A stretch of DNA of 41,674 nt from a virus: positions 1 through 41,674 of the IMG/VR virus record IMGVR_UViG_3300017963_000127; one strand, written 5' to 3'. The translations under genes and the position numbers were made by a program. The notes beneath the pieces were generated by a model that was given only the letters and a program-made list of their open reading frames with translations, was not told where the DNA came from and did not search any database. Shown one piece after another: positions 14,569 through 23,465 of the stretch; position 1 is the first letter of the stretch; every line of letters begins with the position of its first letter.

Positions 14569-16199
14569 GCAAACTAAAATCCATGATGGCACCTGTTGAC
14601 TCTGCTGGAGCGGGTTTGATTCCTTTGATACGCTCTATGGATGGATTGGTGGGATACTGGCCTCTTGATGACCCATCTGGCAGCGCGATCCGGTGTATCA
14701 ACCCGGCGCTGGCAGTCGGGCGCAATGTTGTAGTCAACGGCGATATGGAAACTGGCACCCCGCCGGATAACTGGTCCACTCCTGGCGATGGCACGTTGTC
14801 CAGTGAGGCGGTGATTGTACATGGCGGCAGTGTATCCCTGAAGTATGAAAAAGGCTCTACTGCCGGAATCGCGGATAGGTCATGGTCCCATACGTTGACA
14901 AATCTGCGTGTTAGCGGGTCATATACGCTCACTGCCTGGGTATACATTCCCAGTACAAGCGGGGCAAGTGTGGTGCAGATGTTGTGCGGGACTGCTGTCG
15001 CTGGCGGGTTTGTTGCGGAAAGTGACTCGACAACCGATACAGACGCATGGACTGAACTTACTTTCACCTTCGTGGCTACGGCAGCGACGATGTATATTGT
15101 GTTCATTAACTCTGTAGCCGACAGTACCGGCGACATTACATATACTGACGATGTGACGTTAACGCAACTCAATATCGCTGCCTCGACCGCATTCCCAGGT
15201 GCAGAGTTAATAACTGACGGCGATATGGAGGCGGTAGGTGTTGGGGATTGGTCGGTTGGTTTGAGTGCCACATTGACCAAAGAAACTACCGATCCGTATG
15301 AGGGCACGCAAAATCTACGGGTGGCTTACAATGGCACAGCGAATCCGTATGCTTACCAGTCAATTCTTACCTCTGGTGAGTGGTATCAGATAACTGGCGT
15401 TGCGCGAGGCGATGGTACAGTAGCTCCGCGAATAGTCTCAGGGTCTAATCTTGATGAAACATTATTGACCTCAACAGCTTGGCAGTTATTCAGCTTCAAA
15501 TGGATAGCCGATTCAGCCGTGCTTGCTCTGCGTATTGTGGCGAGCGCGGCAGGATATGCCGAGTTTGACATTATATCGGTTCGAAAAATCAACCCCATGA
15601 CTGGCGAAGTAACAGGCTCAACCATCTATCAACCTGCTACGTCTAAGCTACTTTATTCCCACCTGCTTGATGGTGTGAATGATGTAGACGATGTGTGGTC
15701 GCCTGAACTAAACAGCGCATGGAATCCCCTGGCAGGAACTATGCTCATCTTCGCTAAAGTAGCCGACGCAGGAGTATGGACGGACAGTACCACGCGGATC
15801 GCCACTATGATTAAGGCTGATTCTTTAAACTTTATTGACATGTTCAGGAGTACGGTTGATAACACTATCCAATTTAATTTCCGAGCGAATTCGGTTATTG
15901 AAACGGTAGCGACCACAGACCTGGGTGGGAGCCTGGATTGGTTTATGTTGGCGATGACCTGGGATGTTAGCGCGGACGAAATGAAAGCCTATGTCAACGG
16001 GGCACAAGTGGGGTCAACTCAGTCAGGACTGGGCACCTGGGTCTTGAACTTGGATGATCAAACCAACGTTATCGGGGCCGCGTCTGTGCTGGCTTCTAGC
16101 GTTTGGGATGGCTGGCTGGCACATTACGCCATTTGGAATCGTGCGTTGTCTCTAGCTGAAATACAGCGTATATGCAGAGCCGGGGGAATCTCAACATGA
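14565..16199 (+). CDS. Surface protein with two CBM-like domains and a LamG domain
   Basis: This 544-residue structural protein has three beta-sandwich parts. Two CBM4/9-like modules open with NGDMETGTPPDNWS (about residue 58) and DGDMEAVGVGDWS (about 218). A C-terminal LamG/concanavalin-like domain ends LAHYAIWNRALSLAEIQRI, a common LamG ending. Such domains bind glycans. The gene starts in an ATGA overlap and has no separate promoter. Its place between minor head protein and scaffold is unusual for a receptor binder and suggests a head-surface fibre. Codon choice (GGC, GCG, GTG) looks different from neighbours, which hints at recent transfer. Confidence 0.78.
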   Translation: MSKLKSMMAPVDSAGAGLIPLIRSMDGLVGYWPLDDPSGSAIRCINPALAVGRNVVVNGDMETGTPPDNWSTPGDGTLSSEAVIVHGGSVSLKYEKGSTAGIADRSWSHTLTNLRVSGSYTLTAWVYIPSTSGASVVQMLCGTAVAGGFVAESDSTTDTDAWTELTFTFVATAATMYIVFINSVADSTGDITYTDDVTLTQLNIAASTAFPGAELITDGDMEAVGVGDWSVGLSATLTKETTDPYEGTQNLRVAYNGTANPYAYQSILTSGEWYQITGVARGDGTVAPRIVSGSNLDETLLTSTAWQLFSFKWIADSAVLALRIVASAAGYAEFDIISVRKINPMTGEVTGSTIYQPATSKLLYSHLLDGVNDVDDVWSPELNSAWNPLAGTMLIFAKVADAGVWTDSTTRIATMIKADSLNFIDMFRSTVDNTIQFNFRANSVIETVATTDLGGSLDWFMLAMTWDVSADEMKAYVNGAQVGSTQSGLGTWVLNLDDQTNVIGAASVLASSVWDGWLAHYAIWNRALSLAEIQRICRAGGIST

Positions 16200-16621
16200 C
16201 TCTATGGAATGGCTATCTCGGTGTAGAGGATGTTAATCTAACCCAAGAGCAAAGGTTGGAAGTTAATGCTGCCTTCGCTGCACTTGGACCAACCAATGAC
16301 CCGCAACCAAGTAAGAACAACCATAGGCGTCTGTCCCTGGACGGAAGCAAGGCTGTATATGAAGCTGAGTTTCTTAAGAGCAATTTAACAGAGGAAAAGG
16401 TTGTAGAGTATCTGGCTGAAGCTGTAAGGGTTTCGCCTTCCCTGATCTCATCTGAAACCAGCATAATTGGAAAAGGTGCTTTGGTTGTGCTGAGTGCTGG
16501 CGGAGTAGCTCGGATGCGGATGCTAGTTTTTGGCGGTAGATCTGCAACCTGGGATCAGTCCAGAATACAGGCAAAATCTTATATTCAAGAAAATCTAGAG
16601 GAATGGGAAACCGCAGGATAG
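16196..16621 (+). CDS. Protein of unknown function following the LamG protein (141 aa)
   Basis: The start is ATG 16196 in an ATGA overlap with the LamG gene. The protein opens MTLWNGYLGVEDVNLTQEQR, then helical segments (NLTEEKVVEYLAEAVRV) and a small strand-rich part. No family is recognised. Coupling to the LamG gene suggests a partner, such as an assembly factor or fibre base. Confidence 0.7.
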   Translation: MTLWNGYLGVEDVNLTQEQRLEVNAAFAALGPTNDPQPSKNNHRRLSLDGSKAVYEAEFLKSNLTEEKVVEYLAEAVRVSPSLISSETSIIGKGALVVLSAGGVARMRMLVFGGRSATWDQSRIQAKSYIQENLEEWETAG

Positions 16622-16640
16622 AGGAATAGGAGAACGTGTA

Positions 16641-17378
16641 ATGTCAACAAATGTAATTCATCGTAAGAGTGCTTGGGTCACGCGCGAGCTTGACCTGGGA
16701 GCAGCCAAGGTGTCGGGCGATATCGAGCAGATTAGCGATATGCTAGTTTATCTGCTGGAAGCCACCGACTCCAGTAACCTTGCAACCTGCGAAATTCTGG
16801 GTTGCTCTACCGTAGTAGATCTAAGCGTAGTCGGTGCCGACGGCTCCGGAAACGTAGCAGTCGCTATCGGGGACAAGATTTTCCAAGACACTTCCACCGT
16901 TTACAATAAGGACTCTATCAACGGGGTTTTCATTGGATACGCTCTGGAAGCTGTTAGCTCCGGCGCAACTACTACCATCATGGTCGCTCTGGTTCATGGT
17001 GTAGTGGCGGCTCGCGGTACCCTGGCGAGTGCCACAGCCGTCGCAGGTGCTGAAGCTGCGAATGTGGTTAATGTGGCTATCCAACTGTTGGACGCCGATG
17101 GGAATGCCCTGCAAGCTCGCGCCAGTTTGACTGCATATTTATCAGACGATGCTAACGGTGATTCAGTAGCAGGTACCGCTCCCGATGGTGGGGTTGCTAT
17201 TGGTACCGATGGTCTTGCTATCCCGCTGGTCGCTGGCAAGGCTTGGATTCTTACCAGCGAAGCCGACGGCGATATTGACCTGGATGCTACCGAAAGCGGG
17301 ACCGACACTTGGTACCTAGTCCTGGTCATGCCCGATGGCAGTTTGATCGTGTCTAACGCGATCACGATGGCAGCTTAG
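16641..17378 (+). CDS. Probable head decoration protein (DUF2190-like N-terminus)
   Basis: This 245-residue protein sits before the protease and capsid genes. The N-terminal half (GNVAVAIGDKIFQDTSTV, FIGYALEAVSSGATTTIMVA) resembles DUF2190-type capsid stabilising proteins. The second half (NVAIQLLDADGNALQA, LVAGKAWILTSEADGDID) is a separate beta domain ending VLVMPDGSLIVSNAITM, of the kind also seen in phage head proteins. It likely binds the capsid outside. ATG has AGGAGAACGTGTA before it. Confidence 0.65.
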   Translation: MSTNVIHRKSAWVTRELDLGAAKVSGDIEQISDMLVYLLEATDSSNLATCEILGCSTVVDLSVVGADGSGNVAVAIGDKIFQDTSTVYNKDSINGVFIGYALEAVSSGATTTIMVALVHGVVAARGTLASATAVAGAEAANVVNVAIQLLDADGNALQARASLTAYLSDDANGDSVAGTAPDGGVAIGTDGLAIPLVAGKAWILTSEADGDIDLDATESGTDTWYLVLVMPDGSLIVSNAITMAA

Positions 17379-17391
17379 CAGGAGGCTAACC

Positions 17392-17751
17392 ATGTCCGGA
17401 ATTATACGGGCGATTGAAATGGACACTGACGGCGAAACCCCTGAGATTCTGCTGGAGTCCAGGCTTTCGCTGTTGGTGTTAGTTCCAGTTAACCTGACCG
17501 GAGACCTGGGGATTCAATCCAAGAATACTTCCGGAACCTGGAACTGGATTCTCAAGAACGACGGTAGTTATGACATCGTTGGAGTTGCGGAACCGGGAGC
17601 AGGTTGGGCTTCTTATGGTGGATGGTATCAGATTGATGAAGTCTACAATTCTATTACCATCCGCTTGAAAGCCCACGATGGGTCAGGTGGCGATCAGGTT
17701 CAAGGTGCTGCACGAAGCCTTGAATTCCAAACGAAAGGGGTAGGGGTATGA
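17392..17751 (+). CDS. Beta-rich structural protein of unknown function (119 aa)
   Basis: ATG 17392 follows AGGAGGCTAACC. Alternating strands and many Trp and Gly residues (SKNTSGTWNWILKNDG, GAGWASYGGWYQIDE) suggest a small jelly-roll or decoration fold. No family is recognised. It overlaps the protease start by ATGA and lies in the capsid cluster. Confidence 0.68.
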   Translation: MSGIIRAIEMDTDGETPEILLESRLSLLVLVPVNLTGDLGIQSKNTSGTWNWILKNDGSYDIVGVAEPGAGWASYGGWYQIDEVYNSITIRLKAHDGSGGDQVQGAARSLEFQTKGVGV

Positions 17752-19055
17752 TCTTCCTTTATCCTAAACAACTAGTGGAGGTAGGAGGCAGTATTGACGA
17801 CTTCGTTAACCTTGTTCGTCGTGCCTTCTACCGACAGTTCAGCGGTCAGTTTGTGGATGAGTTTGTTTTCGTTGAGGATGTTTTCAAGAACTATGTTGTG
17901 ATACGGTTAGGTGAAAAGCTGTATCAAGCCAAGTTCAAAACTACCGACGAGGAAATTACGTTCGCAGACCGCGCATCTTGGACTGAGGTAGAGCTAAGCT
18001 ACCAACCTGTCACGGAAACCTTGGCAGTTGCGGAATCCCAGGAATGGACGATTCCAATTCGCATGAGCGAAACCACCATAGACCCTCAGGGGAATTTGGT
18101 GGGAACCATTGTAGTGGAAGGCAGGAGCGATAACGGTAGGTGGTATTCGCGTCGGTCCATTGTAGAGAGTGGGAAGGTGTTTGAAGGTGTTCCCATCTTT
18201 GCAGACCACAGCCCACGAACTCAGAGAATGGAACAGCCCGAACGCTCTGTTCATGAAGTCATTGGCAAGGTTAGTGAAACGTTCGTTGAGACTGCTGCCT
18301 CTGGAGCTGCACAGCTAAAGTTCCGAGGTTATATCTCAGCGGCTGAAAGTAAGATCCGCACCAAAATCCGGGAAGGATTACTTGGCGATATGTCCCTAGT
18401 TGCTATGGGCGAGGGGCATATAAGCGACCAGCATAGCGAGTTTGTGGTTGACAGGTTTGTAGAAGCCTTTTCACACGACCTTGTTACCTTCGCGGCTGCG
18501 GGAGGAAAGGTGGAACACCTGGGTGAAAGTAAGAAACCTACGTCGGAAGAAACAACCGAGGAGCAGGTAGTGGAAACACAAACCACCTCCGACTATACGG
18601 TTGTTTATCTAGAGGAAAACTCTACGGAGGACACTATGTCGGATAAAGATGCGTTGAGTGGGCAGATTGAACAACTGCTGGAAAATCAGTCCAACCTAAC
18701 TCGCCAGCTTCGCGTTCAGGAAGCTGACCGGGTTGTGCGTCATACCCTAGAGCAGTTTTCTGAACTGCCCGAATCCGCTTTGGGGTATCTGCGCGAATCC
18801 CTCCAGGGATTGGTTCAGAGCTATGGCGGGAATGACCAGACCGTTGAGCAGCTCCAAGAAGCTGCCACCGAACAGGTCAAGGCTTTCAAGGAAATGCTGG
18901 TAAAGTCTTCTTCGCTGCCCCTGAACACTGGGATTCTGCAAGAAGGTGCTGAACCGCAGGACTTTGAGAAACGTGTAACCGAGGCGTTTAAATGGGCGGG
19001 TGACCTGCCTATGGGCCGAGTACCTACACAGGACGGACAAGAGTTCTTGTTCTAG
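17748..19055 (+). CDS. Prohead protease fused to scaffold
   Basis: This 435-residue protein has three parts. Residues 1-90 are an alpha/beta extension of unknown role. Residues about 95-260 are a capsid maturation serine protease: PIFADHSP supplies His154 and LLGDMSLVAMG supplies Ser216. The remainder is an acidic linker and a helical coiled-coil scaffold (QIEQLLENQSNLTRQLRVQ). Expected job: scaffold assembly of the prohead, then cleavage. An internal in-frame start (18636) with a good ribosome site would make free scaffold, as in several phages. The start overlaps the upstream stop. Confidence 0.82.
   Translation: MIFLYPKQLVEVGGSIDDFVNLVRRAFYRQFSGQFVDEFVFVEDVFKNYVVIRLGEKLYQAKFKTTDEEITFADRASWTEVELSYQPVTETLAVAESQEWTIPIRMSETTIDPQGNLVGTIVVEGRSDNGRWYSRRSIVESGKVFEGVPIFADHSPRTQRMEQPERSVHEVIGKVSETFVETAASGAAQLKFRGYISAAESKIRTKIREGLLGDMSLVAMGEGHISDQHSEFVVDRFVEAFSHDLVTFAAAGGKVEHLGESKKPTSEETTEEQVVETQTTSDYTVVYLEENSTEDTMSDKDALSGQIEQLLENQSNLTRQLRVQEADRVVRHTLEQFSELPESALGYLRESLQGLVQSYGGNDQTVEQLQEAATEQVKAFKEMLVKSSSLPLNTGILQEGAEPQDFEKRVTEAFKWAGDLPMGRVPTQDGQEFLF
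18636..19055 (+). CDS. Nested scaffold protein (139 aa, same frame as the protease)
   Basis: ATG 18636 is preceded by ACGGAGG (18624-18630) with 5-nt spacing, inside the linker between protease and scaffold. The product MSDKDALSGQIEQLLENQ is helical with heptad-like Leu spacing, as expected for a scaffold. Nested scaffold genes in protease genes are known (lambda C/Nu3 type). The evidence is the ribosome site plus domain border. Confidence 0.65.
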   Translation: MSDKDALSGQIEQLLENQSNLTRQLRVQEADRVVRHTLEQFSELPESALGYLRESLQGLVQSYGGNDQTVEQLQEAATEQVKAFKEMLVKSSSLPLNTGILQEGAEPQDFEKRVTEAFKWAGDLPMGRVPTQDGQEFLF

Positions 19056-19075
19056 TATACTCCTGTCTGTATAAG
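19047..19075 (+). promoter_or_regulatory. Candidate promoter for the major capsid gene
   Basis: TTGTTC (19047-19052), 17-bp spacer, TATAAG (19070-19075), in the 60-nt gap before the capsid gene. It lacks the TGG extension of the other promoters, so it is a weaker call. Confidence 0.4.
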
Positions 19076-19115
19076 TGGTTTCAGGTTCGTTGGGATATAT
19101 CGAGGGAAGGTAGTC

Positions 19116-20318
19116 ATGGCACAAGAGCAATTGGAATTTCTGGGGAACGTGGACAGACCGAGTGACCTGGATCCCACTCCCGGATTTGCCCGTTCTGGAC
19201 AGAGATCTGTCCAGGAAAGTTATCGTGATGCTTTCTTGTATACTGCTGAGTTTGTGCAGATGATCATGGAGGGTCGTAAGCCGATGCGGTACTTGGCTCA
19301 CGCTCTAAACGGGAATCTGCCAACTCGCCAGCTCCAAGAAGCAATGACCCCGAACGATTTTACGTACATCTTCGGGGATGTAATTGACCGCGTGGTCCTA
19401 GGTGGCTATCGTGCAGCACCTTCGGATTGGCGACAGTTTCTCAAGGTGGGAACCGTTCGGGATTTCCGGAACGCCAATCGCTTTGGGATTGATGGTGGTG
19501 AGAGCCGCCTGGACGCGGTACCTATGGGCGGGACTTACCCTGAGGATACCGTTAGCGATTCGCGGTATCAGATTGCGGTTGGTAAGTATGGCCGAACGTT
19601 CAAGTTGTTTTGGGAGACGTTCATCAATGATGACTTGGACGCTCTCCGCAACTTCCCGGCTCGTTTGACTCGCGCAGCCCGACGCACCGAAGACTATGTA
19701 GCGTCTTCATCCTATGTTGCGAATACTACCTTGTACGAAACGACCCATGTTGTCGCAGGTAGTAACTACTCCAACAAGGGTACCGCAGCCCTGACGATCG
19801 CAGCCTTGGAAGCTGCCTGGAAAGTCATGATGGCGTATCCAGATGAGGATGGTGAGTGGATTGATAACGCACCTGTTTATCTGGTGACCGGACGTTCCCT
19901 GGCTATCGAAGCTCAGAAGATTCTGGGAACAACTTTGTTCGCGGTTTCAGGTGGCGACAGCCAGACCGGTATTGCCCCGACGCGAGTTGTTCCAGACAAC
20001 GTGTTCCGGGGTAAGTTAACTCCGCTGGTTGACCCGATGATTGAAACCATTGATACCACCAACGGAGCGACTTCCTGGTACCTGTTCACCAATCCCGCTG
20101 TGATGCACGCGGCTGAGGTTGCGTTCCTGGCAGGTTATGAGGAGCCGCAGCTTTTCCAGCGTACCTCACGCGCGACCCGTTTGGGCGGCTCCGAGAATGT
20201 ACCTGCCAGCTTTGAAGACGATGAGCTGGCGTTCAAGGTACGACACGTAGTCGGTTCCCAACACGCGAACGCGATTGGATACTGGCGGGGTACCTACTGG
20301 AGTGACGGTACTGCCTAG
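19116..20318 (+). CDS. Major capsid protein (HK97-type fold expected)
   Basis: This 400-residue protein follows the protease/scaffold gene directly. The N-terminal segment (helical, to about residue 100) could be the delta domain or arm; the core has RTFKLFWETFINDDLDAL and AARRTEDYVASSSYVAN, then the usual long loop and C-terminal strands (GYEEPQLFQRTSRATRLG). The RTFKLFWETFINDDLDAL stretch is like the Mu gpT-type head protein family. The ATG has GAGGGAAGG upstream. Good codon quality and position make this secure by context. Confidence 0.88.
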   Translation: MAQEQLEFLGNVDRPSDLDPTPGFARSGQRSVQESYRDAFLYTAEFVQMIMEGRKPMRYLAHALNGNLPTRQLQEAMTPNDFTYIFGDVIDRVVLGGYRAAPSDWRQFLKVGTVRDFRNANRFGIDGGESRLDAVPMGGTYPEDTVSDSRYQIAVGKYGRTFKLFWETFINDDLDALRNFPARLTRAARRTEDYVASSSYVANTTLYETTHVVAGSNYSNKGTAALTIAALEAAWKVMMAYPDEDGEWIDNAPVYLVTGRSLAIEAQKILGTTLFAVSGGDSQTGIAPTRVVPDNVFRGKLTPLVDPMIETIDTTNGATSWYLFTNPAVMHAAEVAFLAGYEEPQLFQRTSRATRLGGSENVPASFEDDELAFKVRHVVGSQHANAIGYWRGTYWSDGTA

Positions 20319-20327
20319 GAGGGTGCC

Positions 20328-20702
20328 ATGCGTTGTTTGAGCTGTAATGGTGAACGTGTTATCCGCAAGGAGGACACGTTCACCTGTGAAGATTGCTCGT
20401 ACACGTTTTCTGTGCAAGATGCCAAAGCTAATCTACATTGGCTTAAGGTTCGCAACATTCCAGTTCCGCTGAGTCAGCAAGAGCTGGATGAGGAGCGAGA
20501 AAGCCTTATGAGCATGGGCGATGCGGCAGCGGTCTTGATGGCAGAAACCGTTAAAGAACTTCGGGAAATCTCGGAAGAGCTGGGATTGACCGTACCTCGC
20601 AAGGTTCGGAAGACAGAACTTGTGCGGTTCCTTATAGAGTCGGGAAAGATTTCCGTAGTAGACGATCCGTCTGGTCCAGAGCTAATCTTGGACGTAGATT
20701 AA
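20328..20702 (+). CDS. Zinc-ribbon protein in the head cluster (124 aa)
   Basis: MRCLSCNGERVIRKEDTF followed by TCEDCSYTF gives two CxxC knuckles, a clear zinc ribbon in residues 1-25. A helical region follows, then LREISEELGLTVPRKVR-type residues that look like a Rho-N/SAP-like helix pair, a nucleic-acid or peptide-binding fold. It may be a head completion or regulatory factor; position between capsid and connector genes favours a virion or assembly role. Confidence 0.7.
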   Translation: MRCLSCNGERVIRKEDTFTCEDCSYTFSVQDAKANLHWLKVRNIPVPLSQQELDEERESLMSMGDAAAVLMAETVKELREISEELGLTVPRKVRKTELVRFLIESGKISVVDDPSGPELILDVD

Positions 20703-20712
20703 GGGGATAGCT

Positions 20713-21162
20713 ATGGCCTACGCAACCACCACAGAAGTTCAGGCGAAGATTCCTGAGTTCGTTATTGGTGCTTCTACAAAGCCTTCCACGTCTGAGGTAA
20801 CGAACTTTATTTCCCAGATTGACGGCAGGATTAACGGAGTGCTATCTGCTCAGGGGTATGAAACCATTCCTGCCACAGGATCTAACGATCTGGCAATGCT
20901 GGAGGGATTGGTTAGTCACAAGGTGGCGGCGATGGTTCTGCTGATTGCCTATCCAGGCGATACTGTTCCGGACAAGGTTAAGCTATGGACCGAGCAGTTC
21001 GACACTTTTCTACGTGACTTGCGAAAAGGGGATACGTTTCTTATAGATCAACAACCTATGGGGGACCAAGCTCCCCTCTTCGCAGTCATTCGGCACCCGA
21101 CACGGGACGATACGTTTACAGAGCGGTACGACGAAAGCGATTGGGACGAGGATGGTTTGTAG
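20713..21162 (+). CDS. Head-tail connector (gp6-like)
   Basis: This 149-residue protein opens MAYATTTEVQAKIPEF, and the helical pattern (SEVTNFISQIDGRINGVLSA, SHKVAAMVLLIAYPG) matches the small adaptor proteins that sit below the portal (HK97 gp6 class). It is directly downstream of the capsid and zinc-ribbon genes, as expected. An acidic tail (ERYDESDWDEDGL) follows. Confidence 0.75.
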   Translation: MAYATTTEVQAKIPEFVIGASTKPSTSEVTNFISQIDGRINGVLSAQGYETIPATGSNDLAMLEGLVSHKVAAMVLLIAYPGDTVPDKVKLWTEQFDTFLRDLRKGDTFLIDQQPMGDQAPLFAVIRHPTRDDTFTERYDESDWDEDGL

Positions 21163-21660
21163 GTGGCAAAGCAAAGAAGGGGCAAAGATACCCGAATAAA
21201 GCTGATCGCTGGCGAGATTACTTTCTCTATGAGCGACCCACAGAACATAGAGCTTACTCGTGCAGTAGATCACTATGGCAAAGCGATGCGGGATTTCTCA
21301 CCTGTATTCGAGGCGTTCAGCAGGTATCACAAACGTAGTATCATGCGTAACTTTGCAGCAGAGGGTCGCCCCCGAAAGTGGGAGCCTTTGCAAGAAGCCA
21401 CTATACGGGACCGTATAAGGCAGGGTTTCGGCGAAGGACCAATCCTGGTAAGAACGGGCAAGATGAAGAAGAGCTTTAGGTTTGAAACCGATAAGCCTAG
21501 AAGCTACAGGGTTTTCAATCTACGGGATTATTTCTATTACCATCAGTACGGATCGCCTAAGACTAACCTGCCAGCTAGACCGATGCTTGTATTGCTAAGG
21601 CAGGACCAGATCCAGTTTACCAGACTTGCGAGAAGACACGCTCTAGGAGAGCGCATCTAA
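21163..21660 (+). CDS. Tail/virion morphogenesis protein (Mu gpG-like)
   Basis: The start is GTG 21163 immediately after the previous stop. Basic start MAKQRRGKDTR, then the family-like pattern GRPRKWEPLQEATIRDRIR, ILVRTGKMKKSFRF and YYHQYGSPKTNLPARPML, which is typical of phage virion morphogenesis (Mu gpG) and HK97 gp10-class tail completion proteins. It helps complete the neck or tail start. Confidence rests on the W-x-PL...TGKM...ARP pattern. Confidence 0.8.
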   Translation: MAKQRRGKDTRIKLIAGEITFSMSDPQNIELTRAVDHYGKAMRDFSPVFEAFSRYHKRSIMRNFAAEGRPRKWEPLQEATIRDRIRQGFGEGPILVRTGKMKKSFRFETDKPRSYRVFNLRDYFYYHQYGSPKTNLPARPMLVLLRQDQIQFTRLARRHALGERI

Positions 21661-21673
21661 AGGAACTGTATTA

Positions 21674-22174
21674 ATGACCGCACCTCCAACCACCATAGAA
21701 GACCAGATTGCATCAATCATACTGGCCGAGTCTGACCTGGATGATTTGAAGGCTGTGTTTCGGGGTATGGCTTATCGTGTTCCGATGCAATACTGGCCTT
21801 ATGCTGAAGTGATTATTTTTACAGAAACAACCGTTCGGGAGCTAACTGGTAACAAGCACGAAAGGGCTTACAGCGGAGTCATTTTTGTTCGGGTAAGCTA
21901 TCAGGACATTGTGGCGGTTTCTAGCAGAACCGCAAGAATCCCATCCTTCGAACTACTGCATACTTATGTTGACGACATAGTTACTTTGTTTAAAGAAGCA
22001 GCAAATCGTAGTCTCCAGAACTTGGCTGTAGCTAATGGGGCTGTGGACCGCATAGATGTAGGTACAGACCAGATAGACTACAACATAGGTCAAGCACCTG
22101 GGTATGAGCGGACAGAAACTTTTGCTAACGAAGGGACCGTACCATTTACGGTCTACACTTGGGAGAGTTTGTGA
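21674..22174 (+). CDS. Probable tail terminator protein (166 aa)
   Basis: Size, order (after the gpG-like gene, before the tail tube) and mixed alpha/beta content (YWPYAEVIIFTETTVRELT, YSGVIFVRVSYQDIVAV) fit a tail terminator that caps the tube at the neck. No diagnostic motif is visible. The stop overlaps the next start by one base (TGATG). Confidence 0.6.
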   Translation: MTAPPTTIEDQIASIILAESDLDDLKAVFRGMAYRVPMQYWPYAEVIIFTETTVRELTGNKHERAYSGVIFVRVSYQDIVAVSSRTARIPSFELLHTYVDDIVTLFKEAANRSLQNLAVANGAVDRIDVGTDQIDYNIGQAPGYERTETFANEGTVPFTVYTWESL

Positions 22175-22425
22175 TGAAAAAACTTGTTCGGGTATATGTT
22201 GCAAAACCGAAAGGGCTTCGGATTGCAGGGTTGGGAAGTCGGGCAACTGGCGACTATTTTGAAGTGACTGAAGAAGTTGCCAAGTCCCTACTAGCTAGTC
22301 CAGACTTTACAAAGGACCCAGGGACGCCCACAAGCGTCGCTAAGCCACGAAAGCCGAAGGCAGGTACCAAACCAAGGGAAGTCCCCAAAGAAGGGGTTGT
22401 AGAGGAGAATAGTGATGCCACTTGA
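22174..22425 (+). CDS. Small basic tail-region protein (83 aa)
   Basis: The start is ATG 22174 overlapping the previous stop. MKKLVRVYVAKPKGLRIAG opens with a strand; the last 35 residues are disordered and Lys/Pro-rich (SVAKPRKPKAGTKPREVPK). No family is recognised. It resembles the small proteins found before tail tube genes in many siphoviruses, of unsettled role. Confidence 0.65.
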   Translation: MKKLVRVYVAKPKGLRIAGLGSRATGDYFEVTEEVAKSLLASPDFTKDPGTPTSVAKPRKPKAGTKPREVPKEGVVEENSDAT

Positions 22426-23449
22426 ACACATGATTTTTGAGGAACAGGTTGCTTGGCAAACCTGGATTACCCCGACCAAGGGGTTGTATCTACTGTCTGC
22501 TTCTTTGGATCCCGGCTCTGAGTACGTAGAGCAGCGGATTACAGGGGTAGGTCGTGCGGTCAAGAACTCCTGGCTCGGGAAGAAGCTACCTACGGGTCAG
22601 TTAACTCTGCCACTCTACTATGAGTATATGGGCTTCCTGCTGAAAGCTGCGGGACTGCACGATATCGATAGTACACAGCAGGGAGCAACCGCAGCTTACG
22701 CTCACGGATTCATCCCAAAGGACGACACGGTACCTTCCGGCTTGAGCGTACAGCTCAAGCGCGATGCTGACGACGCCAGTAACATTCAAGGGGTTATGTT
22801 TGATAGCATGACCTTGGCATTCGCAGCCGGGGAACCCGCAGAATTGCGCGGTAACTTTATAGCCTACGACGAAGCGAATACTGGCGATACCTGGGAAAAC
22901 ACCGACGCGGCTCCAGCCGTTATTGCTTCGCCCACATACTTCGCAGACACAGTCCTGCCCTTCCGGTTCCAGCACGCCACCATTAACATCGGGTCAACCC
23001 TGACCTGGGTCGCTGGGGAAAACGTGTTTACGAAGGTAGGTGGCTCAGCCGCCACTATCGAAAACTTTGAGGTCACCTGGGAAAATGGCTGGGATCCTCG
23101 CGTGTTCCTAGGCGACCGCTTAGCTGGTAACGTGATCGGTCAGGAGTTTAACGTGACCGGTCGGTTTGATGTGGACCAGAGTACGGTAGACGAAACCTTC
23201 TATGCCTATTACCGGGATGGAACACAGAAGGCAGTCTGGTTGGAAGTGGATAGTGGGGTAGAAGCTGATACGGGGTATAACTACCTGATGCGGATTGTGA
23301 TCCCGCTATGCGATTTCCGACAAGGTGCTTTGCCCGACATTTCGGGGGATCAGTCGCGCCGGATGCAGACCGTGGAGTTTACAGGTGTTCTAGGTGCCGA
23401 CGATGTACCGTTTCAGATCACAATCGTAGATACAGAATCCAGCTACTAA
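22415..23449 (+). CDS. Major tail (tube) protein
   Basis: This 344-residue, beta-rich protein sits between neck proteins and the tail chaperones, where the tube gene belongs. It carries strand-rich repeats such as NYLMRIVIPLCDFRQGALP and VEFTGVLGADDVPFQITIV, the usual closing of tube proteins. ATG 22415 is used; GTG 22412 just before is equally possible. Length is above average for tube proteins, perhaps with an extra surface domain. Confidence 0.82.
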   Translation: MPLEHMIFEEQVAWQTWITPTKGLYLLSASLDPGSEYVEQRITGVGRAVKNSWLGKKLPTGQLTLPLYYEYMGFLLKAAGLHDIDSTQQGATAAYAHGFIPKDDTVPSGLSVQLKRDADDASNIQGVMFDSMTLAFAAGEPAELRGNFIAYDEANTGDTWENTDAAPAVIASPTYFADTVLPFRFQHATINIGSTLTWVAGENVFTKVGGSAATIENFEVTWENGWDPRVFLGDRLAGNVIGQEFNVTGRFDVDQSTVDETFYAYYRDGTQKAVWLEVDSGVEADTGYNYLMRIVIPLCDFRQGALPDISGDQSRRMQTVEFTGVLGADDVPFQITIVDTESSY

Positions 23450-23465
23450 TTAGAAAGGTGCAGAA

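Noticed and set aside
14468-15307. 279-codon open frame on the minus strand opposite the LamG gene
   Set aside because: The + strand has clear CBM and LamG signatures and the antisense frame shows no domain, ribosome site or operon; it is a codon-bias shadow.
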